Positions 44,202 through 53,336 of a stretch of 64,000 nucleotides of DNA are shown one piece after another. Each line of letters begins with the position of its first letter. Position 1 is the first letter of the stretch. Source of the DNA: Bacteroidetes bacterium RIFCSPLOWO2_12_FULL_37_12 (GTDB lineage Bacteria; Bacteroidota; Bacteroidia; 2-12-FULL-37-12); NCBI GenBank assembly GCA_001769655.1, contig MEPC01000024.1:1-64000 (forward strand), written 5' to 3'. A program made the translations under genes and the position numbers. The notes under the pieces were generated by a model. It made no database searches. It saw only the letters and a program-made list of their open reading frames with translations, and was not told where the DNA came from.

Positions 44202-45184
44202 GTTTACCTGTCATAAAATATTGTCCGGGAACATTGGCTAAAGGGTACCGGACATACAGCCGCACCTGCCTGAATCGTGTTTTCAAAGGAAGGTCGGTGT
44301 ACCATGTTTTGCCATACAATGCTCCTGCGGTGGATGAAAAAACGGATGAACTCTATTTTGAAAATCAAAAACACATTTCCATTTCCGGGGTTCAGGTAAA
44401 ATACTCCCTGCTGATTGAAAAAAACCACTTGCGGCTTACTAAGGAAGGTGAACAAGGAACCTACATTTTGAAACCCATTCCCTCCGGTGTTAAAATCGCC
44501 GGTGCAATGCCCGCCAACGAACATCTTACCATGCAAATTGCACGACAGGTTTTTGATATTGAAACAGCAGAAAATGCAATGATTTTTTTTAAAGACGGTA
44601 GTCCTGCATATATCACCAAACGATTTGATGTGGATGAAAATGAAGAAAAACTGGCGAAAGAAGATTTTGCATCTCTTGCGGGTAGAACGCCTCAAACCCA
44701 TGGGGACAAATATAAATATCTTGGCTGTTACTCTGAGTTATTTGAATTGTTGAAAAAACGCTTGCCTGCTTACAAGCCCACAGCGCTCAAACTGTATAAA
44801 CTGATTGTATTTAATTATCTGTTTTCAAATGGAGATGCACATTTAAAAAATTTCTCTTTGATTGAAACGCCTGATGGAGATTTTAGATTAAGCCCTGCGT
44901 ATGACTTACTTAATAGCCAACTGCACATTGATGACTCTGAATTTGCTTTAAAGGATGGTTTATTACCCAAGCAATTAGCAAAGGGAAAAGTAAAGGAGCA
45001 ATTCTATTTATTAGCTGAAAAGGCAGGATTAAGTGAAAAACAAACAAGTGAAATATTTTCCGATATGCATGCCGGTTCTGAGAAAGTAGCTTTATTGACA
45101 AAAACATCCTATTTAAGCGAGAATTCTAAACGCACTTATTTGCAAGCGTATCAAACAAGGTATAAAAAATTATACCGGAAATGA
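44198..45184 (+). CDS. hipT: HipT-like serine/threonine kinase toxin
   Basis: 328 residues forming the kinase core of HipA without its N-terminal subdomain. Landmarks: the phosphate-binding loop HISISGVQVKYSL, with S61-I62-S63 at the position of the SxS autophosphorylation motif described for HipT; FLKPxP-like YILKPIPSG; AMIFFKDGSPAYITKRFD; catalytic loop FSNGDAHLKNFSL near 205-217 with the catalytic Asp; and metal-binding Asp in PAYDLLNS. HipA/HipT kinases phosphorylate aminoacyl-tRNA synthetases (GltX for HipA, TrpS for HipT of E. coli). Third gene of the hipBST-like operon. Confidence 0.9.
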   Translation: MSLPVIKYCPGTLAKGYRTYSRTCLNRVFKGRSVYHVLPYNAPAVDEKTDELYFENQKHISISGVQVKYSLLIEKNHLRLTKEGEQGTYILKPIPSGVKIAGAMPANEHLTMQIARQVFDIETAENAMIFFKDGSPAYITKRFDVDENEEKLAKEDFASLAGRTPQTHGDKYKYLGCYSELFELLKKRLPAYKPTALKLYKLIVFNYLFSNGDAHLKNFSLIETPDGDFRLSPAYDLLNSQLHIDDSEFALKDGLLPKQLAKGKVKEQFYLLAEKAGLSEKQTSEIFSDMHAGSEKVALLTKTSYLSENSKRTYLQAYQTRYKKLYRK

Positions 45185-45322
45185 ATTGCAAAAATTCAGA
45201 GAATATACCGGTGGATGCTAATGTCATGAATAATTGTTATTTTTGCTCTGAATAACCATGAATCGTTGTGAAGAACTGCATTTTTCAGCTCTGTTAAAAT
45301 CTCAATTAATTTATTAAAAAAA

Positions 45323-46633
45323 ATGAAGCACCCAATCCTCTCGTTTTATTTAGTGACACTTTATCTTTCTGCCTATACCCTTTCCCACGCTCAAAATCCT
45401 ATCCCCGCTCCCCCTCAGAAAAATCCTGTTTGCCTCTGGGGTGGAACTGTGCATACCGGCAACGATTTGGTAATTGAAAACGCTTACTTGCGGTTTACCA
45501 ATGGGAAAATCACGCATTTGCTTTCTGCCAATGACATTAAAAAGGATACCATCACCTCCGAAATAATAGATGTCACCGGTAAACAGATATATCCCGGATT
45601 AATTGCACTTAACACTCAATTGGGCTTAAACGAGATTGATGCCGCCCGTGCTACGCTCGATAAAAATGAAACGGGCGATTATCTTCCTAACATCTGTTCT
45701 ATTGTAGCATATAATACCGACTCAAAGGTTACTCCCACCGTTAGGTACAATGGGATTTTATTAGCCGAAGTTGCGCCGGTCGGCGGAGTCATTTCAGGGA
45801 GCAGTTCGCTGGTGGAACTCGATGCATGGAATTGGGAAGATGCGCTCTATAAAAGTGATATCGCCATTCATCTCAACTGGCCCCGTAGTTTTCAGAGCAT
45901 GGGTTGGTGGGCGGAGCCGGGTCCCGTAAAAAAGGACGATAATGTAAAAAAATTAGAAACACTCAAACAATGGTTTGATGATGCAAAGGGATATAAATTG
46001 GCACAACAAAATAATACACTCAAGGAAAAGAATCTGAAATTAGAGGCAATGATGGGATTATTTGATGGCACTAAAAAACTTTTTATCCACGCCAATTTTT
46101 CAAAGGATATTATGGATGCAGTTTCTTTTTGCAAATTCTACGAAATAATACCTGTCATAGTGGATGCGGATGATGCCTGGCAGTGCGCAGATTTTCTTAA
46201 AGAAAATAATGTGCCGGTTATTTTACAGGTACACCAACTCCCAGCGCGTGAGGATGATGATTACGATTTACCTTACAAAGCCCCGGGATTATTAAAATCA
46301 GCGGGAGTGCTCACCGCAATTTGCAGTAAAAATGCCTGGGAACAGAGAACCCTCATGTTTCAGGCGGGCACTGCCGCTGTGTTTGGGTTAGGAAAAGAAT
46401 CTGCGTTGAAAATGATAACCCTGAATCCGGCTAAAATTCTGGGAGTGGAAAAAACTGTCGGTTCACTCGATGTTGGAAAAGATGCCACCTTGATTGTTTC
46501 GGAGGGTGACATTCTTGACATGAAGGAAAATAATCTTGTGCATGCATTTATCAGAGGAAAAAAAATAGAGTTACGTAACATTCAAAATCAACTCTATGAG
46601 AAGTATATGGATAAATATGGATTAAAAAAATAG
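45323..46633 (+). CDS. Secreted degenerate amidohydrolase-family protein
   Basis: 436 residues with a signal peptide (1-23, ending in SHAQ). The composite amidohydrolase frame is clear (WGGTVHTGNDLVIENAYL, then QIYPGLIALNTQLGLNEID and LNPAKILGVEKTVGSLDVGKDATLIV). The position of the metal-binding HxH reads ALNTQLG, so it lacks the usual metal site and may be non-catalytic. It closely resembles the degenerate N-terminal half of the 1040-residue protein at 19903. The two genes share direction and export signals and are probably former neighbours separated by the accessory island. Confidence 0.88.
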   Translation: MKHPILSFYLVTLYLSAYTLSHAQNPIPAPPQKNPVCLWGGTVHTGNDLVIENAYLRFTNGKITHLLSANDIKKDTITSEIIDVTGKQIYPGLIALNTQLGLNEIDAARATLDKNETGDYLPNICSIVAYNTDSKVTPTVRYNGILLAEVAPVGGVISGSSSLVELDAWNWEDALYKSDIAIHLNWPRSFQSMGWWAEPGPVKKDDNVKKLETLKQWFDDAKGYKLAQQNNTLKEKNLKLEAMMGLFDGTKKLFIHANFSKDIMDAVSFCKFYEIIPVIVDADDAWQCADFLKENNVPVILQVHQLPAREDDDYDLPYKAPGLLKSAGVLTAICSKNAWEQRTLMFQAGTAAVFGLGKESALKMITLNPAKILGVEKTVGSLDVGKDATLIVSEGDILDMKENNLVHAFIRGKKIELRNIQNQLYEKYMDKYGLKK

Positions 46634-46671
46634 CGATTGCTGAACAAATTTGAGCTAATACAACTATTAGT

Positions 46672-48180
46672 ATGATTACTATGAATGATTTTTGTAGAAA
46701 CACGATTCGCCGTGTTGAATGTAAAGTCACGGCGCACCGTGTCTTTACATTCAACACATCTCTTTTAACCTTTTTAATATCCTTTCTTTTTCTTTCCCCC
46801 TCTCTCCTATCCCAGCCCATCTCCTTTAAAAAAACTTTCGGCGGTTCGCAATCTGATTATTGCTTTGGTGTCACTCCCATTTCCGATAGTGGCTATGTAC
46901 TAGTTGGAAATTCGTATAGCTTCAGCCAGGGATTTGACGATGCATATATCGTAAAAGTTAATGCTATTGGTAAAACATTATGGACCACCTCCGTTGGTTG
47001 GAGCGGTAACGAAGATGCGAGAGCCATTGTAGAACTTTCAAATAACGTTTTGCTGGCTATTGGTACTACCTCAAGTAAGGGAAAGGGAAGTAAAGATATT
47101 TTGGGAGTATGGTTAAATCAATATGGGGATACCTTATGGACCCGTACGTATGGAAAAAAAAATGCCGATGTAGGATTCGATGTAATTAAATCAGCGGAAA
47201 ACTGTCTGATAACCGGTGTCACCCGGGATCCTGTTTCTGAGAAAAGTGATATTTATTTTATAAATATAAATGAAAACGGTGACACTATTTTTACTAAAAC
47301 GTATGGGGGAAAGGAAAATGAAACAGGGTTCGGTTCCTTAGTGACACAACAAGGTGATTACATGATTGTGGGAACTTCTTCCACTTCAAGCCGGGGTGAC
47401 AATGATATTTATATAGTCAGGGTGGATGAAAATGGAAATAAAATATGGGAAAAGAATTATGGGACGTTGAATGCCGACAGGGCTGTTTCCATTGTGCAAT
47501 TCAATGACTCCATTTTTTATTTAACCGGCGCCATCCGTTACAACGGAGAACCTGATTATGATTTATTTGTTATGAGAATAAATGGAATAGGTGATAGCTT
47601 ATGGTTAAAAAGTTATGGTGACACGTTATTTGACGAAGGAAATAATATATCGGTAAGTAAAGACGGTAACTTGCTTGTCATGGGAACTACTCAAAGTTAT
47701 GGAGCAGGAAATAAAGACATGATAGTATTGAAAATTTCGCCTGAGGGGGAGTTGTTGAATCAGCAAACTTACGGTGGTGCCGGCTCGGATGAAGCCATAA
47801 CAGGATTTCAGACAAGCGATGGCGGGATTTTGTTAGCCGGTTATACAAGTAGCTATGGCGAAGGCGGGGCGGATATGTTCTTAGTCAAAACCTTGCCGGA
47901 TTGGACATTATCTTTCGAAGAAAATAATTTTTTATCCTTGAGTAAAAAGTATTTTACTATTTGTACCGGAAATGAATTAATTATTAATTTTGATTCCGGA
48001 GTTCATTTAGAAAAAGATAATATTCATTTAATTGATATTACAGGAAAAAAAATTGAATTCTCTATGATTAAAGAAAACGGGTATTTAAAAATTCCAATTA
48101 ATAAACTTAACTGTGGTATGTACCTTTACAGAATAATTGAAAAAAATGGAACTTCCTATTTTGGAAAGTTTGTAAAATAA
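46672..48180 (+). CDS. Secreted repeat beta-propeller protein with T9SS type A-like tail
   Basis: 502 residues. About seven repeats of roughly 50 residues each contain SGYVLVGNSYS-like and DIYIVRVDENGNKIWEKNYG-like segments, typical of delta-60/SBBP-type propellers. The last ~75 residues (IDITGKKIEF, GMYLYRIIEKNGTSYFGKFVK) fit a T9SS sorting tail. The hydrophobic export segment is at about residues 28-48 (TFNTSLLTFLISFLFL). No ATG lies between the palindrome at 46712-46757 and that segment, so the upstream ATG (46672 or 46681) must be used or the N-terminus has been disturbed by the repeat. The stop overlaps the next start by one base (TAATG). Confidence 0.8.
   Translation: MITMNDFCRNTIRRVECKVTAHRVFTFNTSLLTFLISFLFLSPSLLSQPISFKKTFGGSQSDYCFGVTPISDSGYVLVGNSYSFSQGFDDAYIVKVNAIGKTLWTTSVGWSGNEDARAIVELSNNVLLAIGTTSSKGKGSKDILGVWLNQYGDTLWTRTYGKKNADVGFDVIKSAENCLITGVTRDPVSEKSDIYFININENGDTIFTKTYGGKENETGFGSLVTQQGDYMIVGTSSTSSRGDNDIYIVRVDENGNKIWEKNYGTLNADRAVSIVQFNDSIFYLTGAIRYNGEPDYDLFVMRINGIGDSLWLKSYGDTLFDEGNNISVSKDGNLLVMGTTQSYGAGNKDMIVLKISPEGELLNQQTYGGAGSDEAITGFQTSDGGILLAGYTSSYGEGGADMFLVKTLPDWTLSFEENNFLSLSKKYFTICTGNELIINFDSGVHLEKDNIHLIDITGKKIEFSMIKENGYLKIPINKLNCGMYLYRIIEKNGTSYFGKFVK
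46712..46757. repeat. 46-bp near-perfect palindrome within the N-terminal coding region
   Basis: GTGTTGAATGTAAAG is opposed by CTTTACATTCAACAC, with CACGG/CCGTG in the centre; only two mismatched pairs. It resembles the 28-bp palindrome at 49426 in its centre. It lies 40 bp after the annotated start codon of the repeat protein. Confidence 0.85.
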
Positions 48181-49415
48181 TGAATCCCTCCTTTTATATC
48201 GCTTCCCGTTATTTCTTCACCCGGAAAAAAAGAAATATCATTCACTGGTTATCCATAATTTCCATGGTAGGAATTGCGATAGGCACTATGGCGCTGGTGG
48301 TTGTCCTTTCTGTTTTCAATGGATTTAAAGGGTTAATTCATTCGCTCTATGTTTCTTTTGATCCCGATTTGCTGATAACAGCAAAAGAAGGAAAACGATT
48401 TTCCATCACTGAATTGGATTGGAATAAAATCGTTTTAATGCCCGGGGTTAAAAATTTATCGAAAATTTCGGAAGATAATGCTTTGGCTAAATATGGAGAG
48501 AAGCAAATGGTGGTCAGAATTAAAGGAGTGGATGAATCATTTGCAAAAAATTCAGGAATAAAAGATCATATCCTTACGGGAAACTTTCAATTTAATGATT
48601 CTAATTATCCAAATTTAAGTGTCATTGGGCAAGGCGTGCAAAGTACATTGGGGATTAATCTGTATGATGAACTTACCCCTCTTAATCTGTGGTATCCCGG
48701 AGAGTTAAAAAAAGTACATATAAATCCTGAGAATGCTTTTACACGGAAGAATATTTTTGTTTCAGGAATTTTCTCACTTGAAAAACATTACGATGACCAA
48801 TATGTGCTGGTACCACTTTCCTTTGCACAGGAATTATTCAGTGACACACAGCGGATCAGTTCTCTTGAGGTGACACTGATTAATGAGTCGTATGCACAAA
48901 CGGTAAAAAAACAAATTCAGCAGATTATCAGAGAAAAATTCAAGATAGAAGACCGCTTTGAACAACACAAATCACTTTTTACAATTCTTAACATAGAAAA
49001 ATTTGCGATATTTTTAATTCTCACGTTAATTATTCTCATTGCTTCGTTTAACATTTACAGTTCCCTGCTGATGCTGGTGATGGATAAAAAGAAAGACATA
49101 GCGATCCTGTTTGCGTTGGGATTAGATCCTAAAAATATTTCCCGTATTTTTACATGGAACGGCATGATGATTTGTCTCAGCGGCGCATTTTCCGGATTAG
49201 TGTTAGGATTTCTGTTTTGCTTGCTTCAGAAAGAATATGGACTTATTTCGCTGGGAGATATTTCTTTGATTGTGTCAACTTATCCCGTGGAAATGGCTTG
49301 GCTTGATTTCGCGACAGTTTTTATAGTTGTAGCCGGTATAACCTTTTTAGCATCCATTTACCCTGCGGGAAAAGCCGGAGAAATGGCAAGAGATTTCAGG
49401 ATGGCTGATAATTGA
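48180..49415 (+). CDS. LolC/LolE-type ABC transporter permease (FtsX superfamily)
   Basis: 411 residues with the MacB/FtsX topology: one N-terminal helix (about 24-47, MVGIAIGTMALVVVLSVFNGFKG), a large periplasmic domain (about 50-265), and three C-terminal helices (about 275-300, 322-345 and 372-395). The opening FYIASRYFFTRKKRNIIHWLSIIS is characteristic of LolC/E-like permeases in Bacteroidota. These extract lipoproteins from the inner membrane with the LolD ATPase, which is not encoded nearby. Translation is coupled to the upstream gene by a one-base overlap, though a functional tie is doubtful. Confidence 0.9.
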   Translation: MNPSFYIASRYFFTRKKRNIIHWLSIISMVGIAIGTMALVVVLSVFNGFKGLIHSLYVSFDPDLLITAKEGKRFSITELDWNKIVLMPGVKNLSKISEDNALAKYGEKQMVVRIKGVDESFAKNSGIKDHILTGNFQFNDSNYPNLSVIGQGVQSTLGINLYDELTPLNLWYPGELKKVHINPENAFTRKNIFVSGIFSLEKHYDDQYVLVPLSFAQELFSDTQRISSLEVTLINESYAQTVKKQIQQIIREKFKIEDRFEQHKSLFTILNIEKFAIFLILTLIILIASFNIYSSLLMLVMDKKKDIAILFALGLDPKNISRIFTWNGMMICLSGAFSGLVLGFLFCLLQKEYGLISLGDISLIVSTYPVEMAWLDFATVFIVVAGITFLASIYPAGKAGEMARDFRMADN

Positions 49416-49425
49416 AATTCGCATT

Positions 49426-49453
49426 GTAGAAACACGGTGCACCGTGTTTCTAC
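49426..49453. repeat. 28-bp perfect palindrome
   Basis: GTAGAAACACGGTG followed directly by CACCGTGTTTCTAC, 10 bp after the permease stop codon. Related half-sites occur near 46695 (GTAGAAACACG). It can act as a hairpin at the transcript end but has no T-tract. Confidence 0.85.
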
Positions 49454-49490
49454 ATAATGATATACATAAGATATTTTAAAATAAATAGAT

Positions 49491-50801
49491 TTGTCCTCAG
49501 ATTCCACCATCAACGTTCTCATTATTACCTATTATTGGCCCCCATCCGGTGGTTCAGGTGTACAACGCTGGCTAAAATTTACCAAATATCTTTCGTCTTT
49601 CCGGATTCAGCCGGTTGTATATGTTCCTGAAAATGCCGATTACCCGGTGGTTGATAAAAGTTTAACCGAAGAGATTTCACAAAATATTGAAATCTGGAAA
49701 TATCCCATCTGGGAACCCTATCAATTATATAAAAGAATCCTGGGGATTTCCAAAGATTCTAAATTGCAAAGCGGAGAAGTTTCGAAAGTAAAAAAAAGTT
49801 ATCTTCAACAATGGGCGGTTTGGTTAAGAGGAAATCTCCTGATTCCCGACCCACGTAAGTTCTGGGTTTTTCCTTCTGTAAAATTTTTGAAAAAAAAGAT
49901 GCAGGAAAAAAAATTTTCAGCCATCATCAGCAGTGGTCCACCCCACAGCGTGCATTTGATTGCTGAAAAAATTTCTTCATTTTTTAATTTGCCATGGATA
50001 GTGGATATGCGAGACCCCTGGACAGATGTATTTTATTATAAGGATTTGAAACATTCTTTTTTTGCAAAGAATTGGGACAAAAAATTAGAAAGCCGGGTGT
50101 TGAATAAGGCAAATCACATTATCACAGTCAGCAAAGGGTTAAAAGAAATATTTTTATCCAAGGTAGAAAACAAAAATAAAATCACTGTCATTACAAACGG
50201 TTATGATGAGGAAGATTTTAGCGCTTCCGGAAAAAAATCATTTTCTGAATTCACAATTACATACACAGGTCAACTTCTTCATTCATACAATCCGTATCCT
50301 TTTTTTGATGCATTAAATAATCTACTGCAATCCGGATTATTGTCAACTATTCGCTTGAACCTGATTGGAAGCATGGGAAAAGAAATCATAAGTTACATTG
50401 AAAAATCATCTCTGAAAAAAGTGACGGTGATAACAAAAAATTTACCCCATCTTGAATCCCTTTCCTATTTAAAAGGGAGCCATCTTCTGTTTTTATGTGT
50501 TCCGGAACCGGAAAATGCCAAAGGAATTTTAACTGGGAAAATTTTTGAATACCTTGCCTCCGGAAAACCAATATTAAATCTATGCAATACTTCGCTGGAA
50601 TCGGAAGAAATAATCAGGGATTGTCAAGCGGGAAAAACATTTTATCGGCACAATTTGCAAGGTATCAAAAATTTTATCCTATCGGTTTACGCAGATTATA
50701 AGAATGGGAAAATTTTTACTAAAACAGACGCTTGTAAAAAATATGAACGAAAATATTTGACGGAAGAACTTGGGAGGATTATAAGGGGTATAAGGGTATA
50801 G
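49491..50801 (+). CDS. Family 4 glycosyltransferase
   Basis: 436 residues with a GT-B layout. The N-terminal Rossmann half opens with INVLIITYYWPPSGGSGVQRW, which includes the GG loop of GT4 enzymes. The interdomain region (IVDMRDPWTD, then ITVSKGLKEIFL) and the C-terminal half (FTITYTGQLLH, LNLIGSMG, KIFEYLASGKPIL) follow. The EYLASGKPI block binds the sugar nucleotide. The start is TTG at 49491; no ATG is available upstream of the first strand. Possible roles are LPS, exopolysaccharide or T9SS-cargo glycosylation; no polysaccharide cluster surrounds it. Confidence 0.9.
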   Translation: MSSDSTINVLIITYYWPPSGGSGVQRWLKFTKYLSSFRIQPVVYVPENADYPVVDKSLTEEISQNIEIWKYPIWEPYQLYKRILGISKDSKLQSGEVSKVKKSYLQQWAVWLRGNLLIPDPRKFWVFPSVKFLKKKMQEKKFSAIISSGPPHSVHLIAEKISSFFNLPWIVDMRDPWTDVFYYKDLKHSFFAKNWDKKLESRVLNKANHIITVSKGLKEIFLSKVENKNKITVITNGYDEEDFSASGKKSFSEFTITYTGQLLHSYNPYPFFDALNNLLQSGLLSTIRLNLIGSMGKEIISYIEKSSLKKVTVITKNLPHLESLSYLKGSHLLFLCVPEPENAKGILTGKIFEYLASGKPILNLCNTSLESEEIIRDCQAGKTFYRHNLQGIKNFILSVYADYKNGKIFTKTDACKKYERKYLTEELGRIIRGIRV

Positions 50802-50884
50802 GGGTATAAGGGTATAAGGCATTGTCGTTCCCCTATACCCCTTATATCCCTATATCCCAACATCCCTACATCCCTATACCCCGC
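50779..50884. repeat. GGTATAGGG-type inverted repeat
   Basis: Several GGGTATAAGGG units are opposed by CCCTATACCCC and related blocks around 50835-50880. The left side overlaps the last seven codons of the glycosyltransferase, so its C-terminal residues (IIRGIRV) are repeat-encoded. The right side abuts the stop of the CBS gene. Confidence 0.8.
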
Positions 50885-50888
50885 CCTC

Positions 50889-52259
50889 CTACGAACTAAA
50901 CGCCATCAGCAAATCATACTCTGTAATGATACTGATTTTTCCTTTCTCGTCTCTCACAAGAATGGCTTTATTATCTTTGTTAATCATCGTTGACAATGTT
51001 TCCAGGGAATCATCAATTCCTACCAATGGAAAAGGTTTTCCCATAATGTTTTTTACCGGTTTATTTTTCAGATCAGGATTTTCAATCAACCGTGTGAGAA
51101 TATCTTTATTGGTTAAACTTCCCAGATTATGATCATTTTCCATAACAGGTAATTGAGAAATCTGAAAATTTTTCATCAGGTTGATGGCGGTTTCAACTGT
51201 GTCACCTGGCTTAACATAAGCTAATTTCAGTTCCCGGTTTCTTTCAGCTAGTACACGGGCTGAAACCACCACTCTCGACTCGACAAATCCATGGTCCTGC
51301 ATCCAGATATCATTATAGATTTTTCCCAGATAGCGGGAACCGTGGTCAGGCAATATGATAAGCATTATATCACTGTCTTTCAATGGGTGTGTTCGGGCGT
51401 ATTCTAATGCACCAAAAACAGCAGAACCGGATGACCATCCCACAAACAAGCCCTCTTCACGGGATAATCTTCTCGCCATGATAGCGCCATCTTTATCCGT
51501 CACTTTAATAAATTGGTCAATAAGATTAAAATTTACATTTTTAGGCAGAATATCTTCCCCAATGCCTTCCGTCAGATAGGAATAAATTTCATTCTCATCA
51601 AAAATTCCGGTTTCCTTGTATTTCTTAAATACGGAGCCATAAGTATCAATTCCCACAGAAATAATAGATGACTTTTGTTCTTTCAGATATTGGGTGATTC
51701 CGCAGATAGTGCCACCGGTTCCAACTCCTGCGGCAAAATGAGTGATTAACCCATTAGTTTGTTTCCAGATTTCGGGACCGGTGGTTTCGTAATGAGCCGC
51801 TGTATTTGAAAGGTTATCATACTGATTCGGATAAATGGAATTAGGCGTTTCCTTATTTATTTTTCGTGCCACTGAATAATAGGAACGGGGGTCATCGGGC
51901 GACACGTTAGTTGGTGTCACTACCACCTCGGCGCCAACCGCTCTCAGAATATCCATTTTCTCTTTTGATTGTTTATCGGGTAACGTGCAAACACATTTAT
52001 ATCCTTTTGCTACGGCAGTGAGGGCAAGTCCCATACCGGTGTTGCCGGAAGTTCCTTCCACAATGGTACCACCGGGACTCAGCATTCCCTTTTTTTCAGC
52101 ATCTTCAATCATCTTTACGGCGATGCGGTCTTTAATGGAATGTCCCGGGTTGAAATATTCCACTTTGACTAAAAAAGTGCCTTTCAGTCCTTTGCAGACC
52201 CGGTTTAAACGGATTACCGGTGTGTTGCCAATGGTTTCGAGAATGTTGTTGTACCACAT
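50889..52259 (-). CDS. Cystathionine beta-synthase-like PLP enzyme with CBS domain pair
   Basis: 456 residues. The PLP fold-type II domain (about 1-325) carries the Schiff-base Lys K43 in HSIKDRIAVK, the phosphate/substrate loop GTSGNTGMGLA and the glycine-rich GVGTGGTICG. A Bateman module of two CBS domains fills about 335-456. This domain order is that of cystathionine beta-synthase, which condenses serine and homocysteine; cysteine synthases lack the CBS pair. It is near metF and metH, which control the same homocysteine pool. Cysteine synthase activity cannot be excluded from sequence alone. Confidence 0.9.
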   Translation of the reverse strand: MWYNNILETIGNTPVIRLNRVCKGLKGTFLVKVEYFNPGHSIKDRIAVKMIEDAEKKGMLSPGGTIVEGTSGNTGMGLALTAVAKGYKCVCTLPDKQSKEKMDILRAVGAEVVVTPTNVSPDDPRSYYSVARKINKETPNSIYPNQYDNLSNTAAHYETTGPEIWKQTNGLITHFAAGVGTGGTICGITQYLKEQKSSIISVGIDTYGSVFKKYKETGIFDENEIYSYLTEGIGEDILPKNVNFNLIDQFIKVTDKDGAIMARRLSREEGLFVGWSSGSAVFGALEYARTHPLKDSDIMLIILPDHGSRYLGKIYNDIWMQDHGFVESRVVVSARVLAERNRELKLAYVKPGDTVETAINLMKNFQISQLPVMENDHNLGSLTNKDILTRLIENPDLKNKPVKNIMGKPFPLVGIDDSLETLSTMINKDNKAILVRDEKGKISIITEYDLLMAFSS

Positions 52260-52373
52260 GGGAGTAATTGATTATAAGAAAAAAGAAAAGCAAATGTAAG
52301 ATATGAAATCAAGAATTCCAACTAAATACCGTTACTTTGGACTTCGAATTGAAAATTAACTGAATTTTCTAAA

Positions 52374-53324
52374 ATGAAAGTCACCGAACATCTTAAAAAC
52401 GCAGCCTCCACTTTATTTACTTTTGAAATTCTCCCTCCCCTGAAAGGACACGGCATTCAGGAGATATTTGATGCCATAGATTTGCTGATGGATTTCAATC
52501 CTCCTTTTATTGATGTCACCTATCATCGCCAGGATTTTATCTATGTGGAATTACCGGACGGGAAAATTGAAAAACGCCCGCATCGCAAACGTCCGGGTAC
52601 AGTGGGAATTTGCGCCGCTATTATTAACCGTTACAAAATTGACCCGGTGCCTCATATTATTTGCGGGGGTTTTACCAAACAAGATACGGAAGATGCATTG
52701 ATGGATCTTGATTACCTGGGTATTGATAATGTATTGGCTATTCAGGGTGATAAACGAAGAAATGATAAATCCTTTGAGCCGGAAATAAACGGAAACAATA
52801 ATGCCTCTGATTTATTGCAACAAGTGATGGAAATGAATAAAGGAAATTATCTTGACCCGGATTTAGTAGTGAAGACCCCATTGAAATTTTGCGTAGGAGT
52901 GGCATGCTATCCGGAAAAACATTCCGAAGCACCTAATCTGGAAACGGATATTCACTACCTGAAATTAAAACAGGATTTGGGCGCTGAATATGCAGTGACA
53001 CAAATGTTTTTTGATAATAAAAAATATTTTAATTTTCTGGATAAATGCCGTTCAGCCGGAATTACCCTTCCCATCATTCCCGGAATTAAACCGATAACAG
53101 GAATAAAACAACTTACCATGCTCCCGCGGGATTTTTCGATTGACATTCCCGAAGAACTAACGCGCGAAGTACTGAAGGCAAAATCACCGGATGCTATCCG
53201 CCAGGTTGGGGAAGAATGGTGTACGGCTCAGTGCAAAGAACTTATTCAACACAAGGTTCCATGCCTGCATTTTTATACGATGGGGAAAGCTCATCCTGTA
53301 AAAAATATTGTAGGACGGTTATAA
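52374..53324 (+). CDS. metF: Methylenetetrahydrofolate reductase
   Basis: 316 residues, the bacterial MTHFR length. Family blocks include FTFEILPPLKGHG (active-site Glu), DVTYHRQDF, GGFTKQDTEDALMDL, LAIQGDKRRND and VACYPEKHSEAP, as well as AVTQMFFDNKKYF. The enzyme is an FAD-dependent TIM barrel that makes the 5-methyl-THF used by MetH, whose gene is at 62768. It is divergent from the CBS gene (114 bp between starts). Confidence 0.95.
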   Translation: MKVTEHLKNAASTLFTFEILPPLKGHGIQEIFDAIDLLMDFNPPFIDVTYHRQDFIYVELPDGKIEKRPHRKRPGTVGICAAIINRYKIDPVPHIICGGFTKQDTEDALMDLDYLGIDNVLAIQGDKRRNDKSFEPEINGNNNASDLLQQVMEMNKGNYLDPDLVVKTPLKFCVGVACYPEKHSEAPNLETDIHYLKLKQDLGAEYAVTQMFFDNKKYFNFLDKCRSAGITLPIIPGIKPITGIKQLTMLPRDFSIDIPEELTREVLKAKSPDAIRQVGEEWCTAQCKELIQHKVPCLHFYTMGKAHPVKNIVGRL

Positions 53325-53336
53325 TTTGAAAACCAT

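Noticed and set aside
23026-45322. Prophage or complete integrative conjugative element
   Set aside because: No structural phage genes, relaxase, T4SS or replication genes were found.
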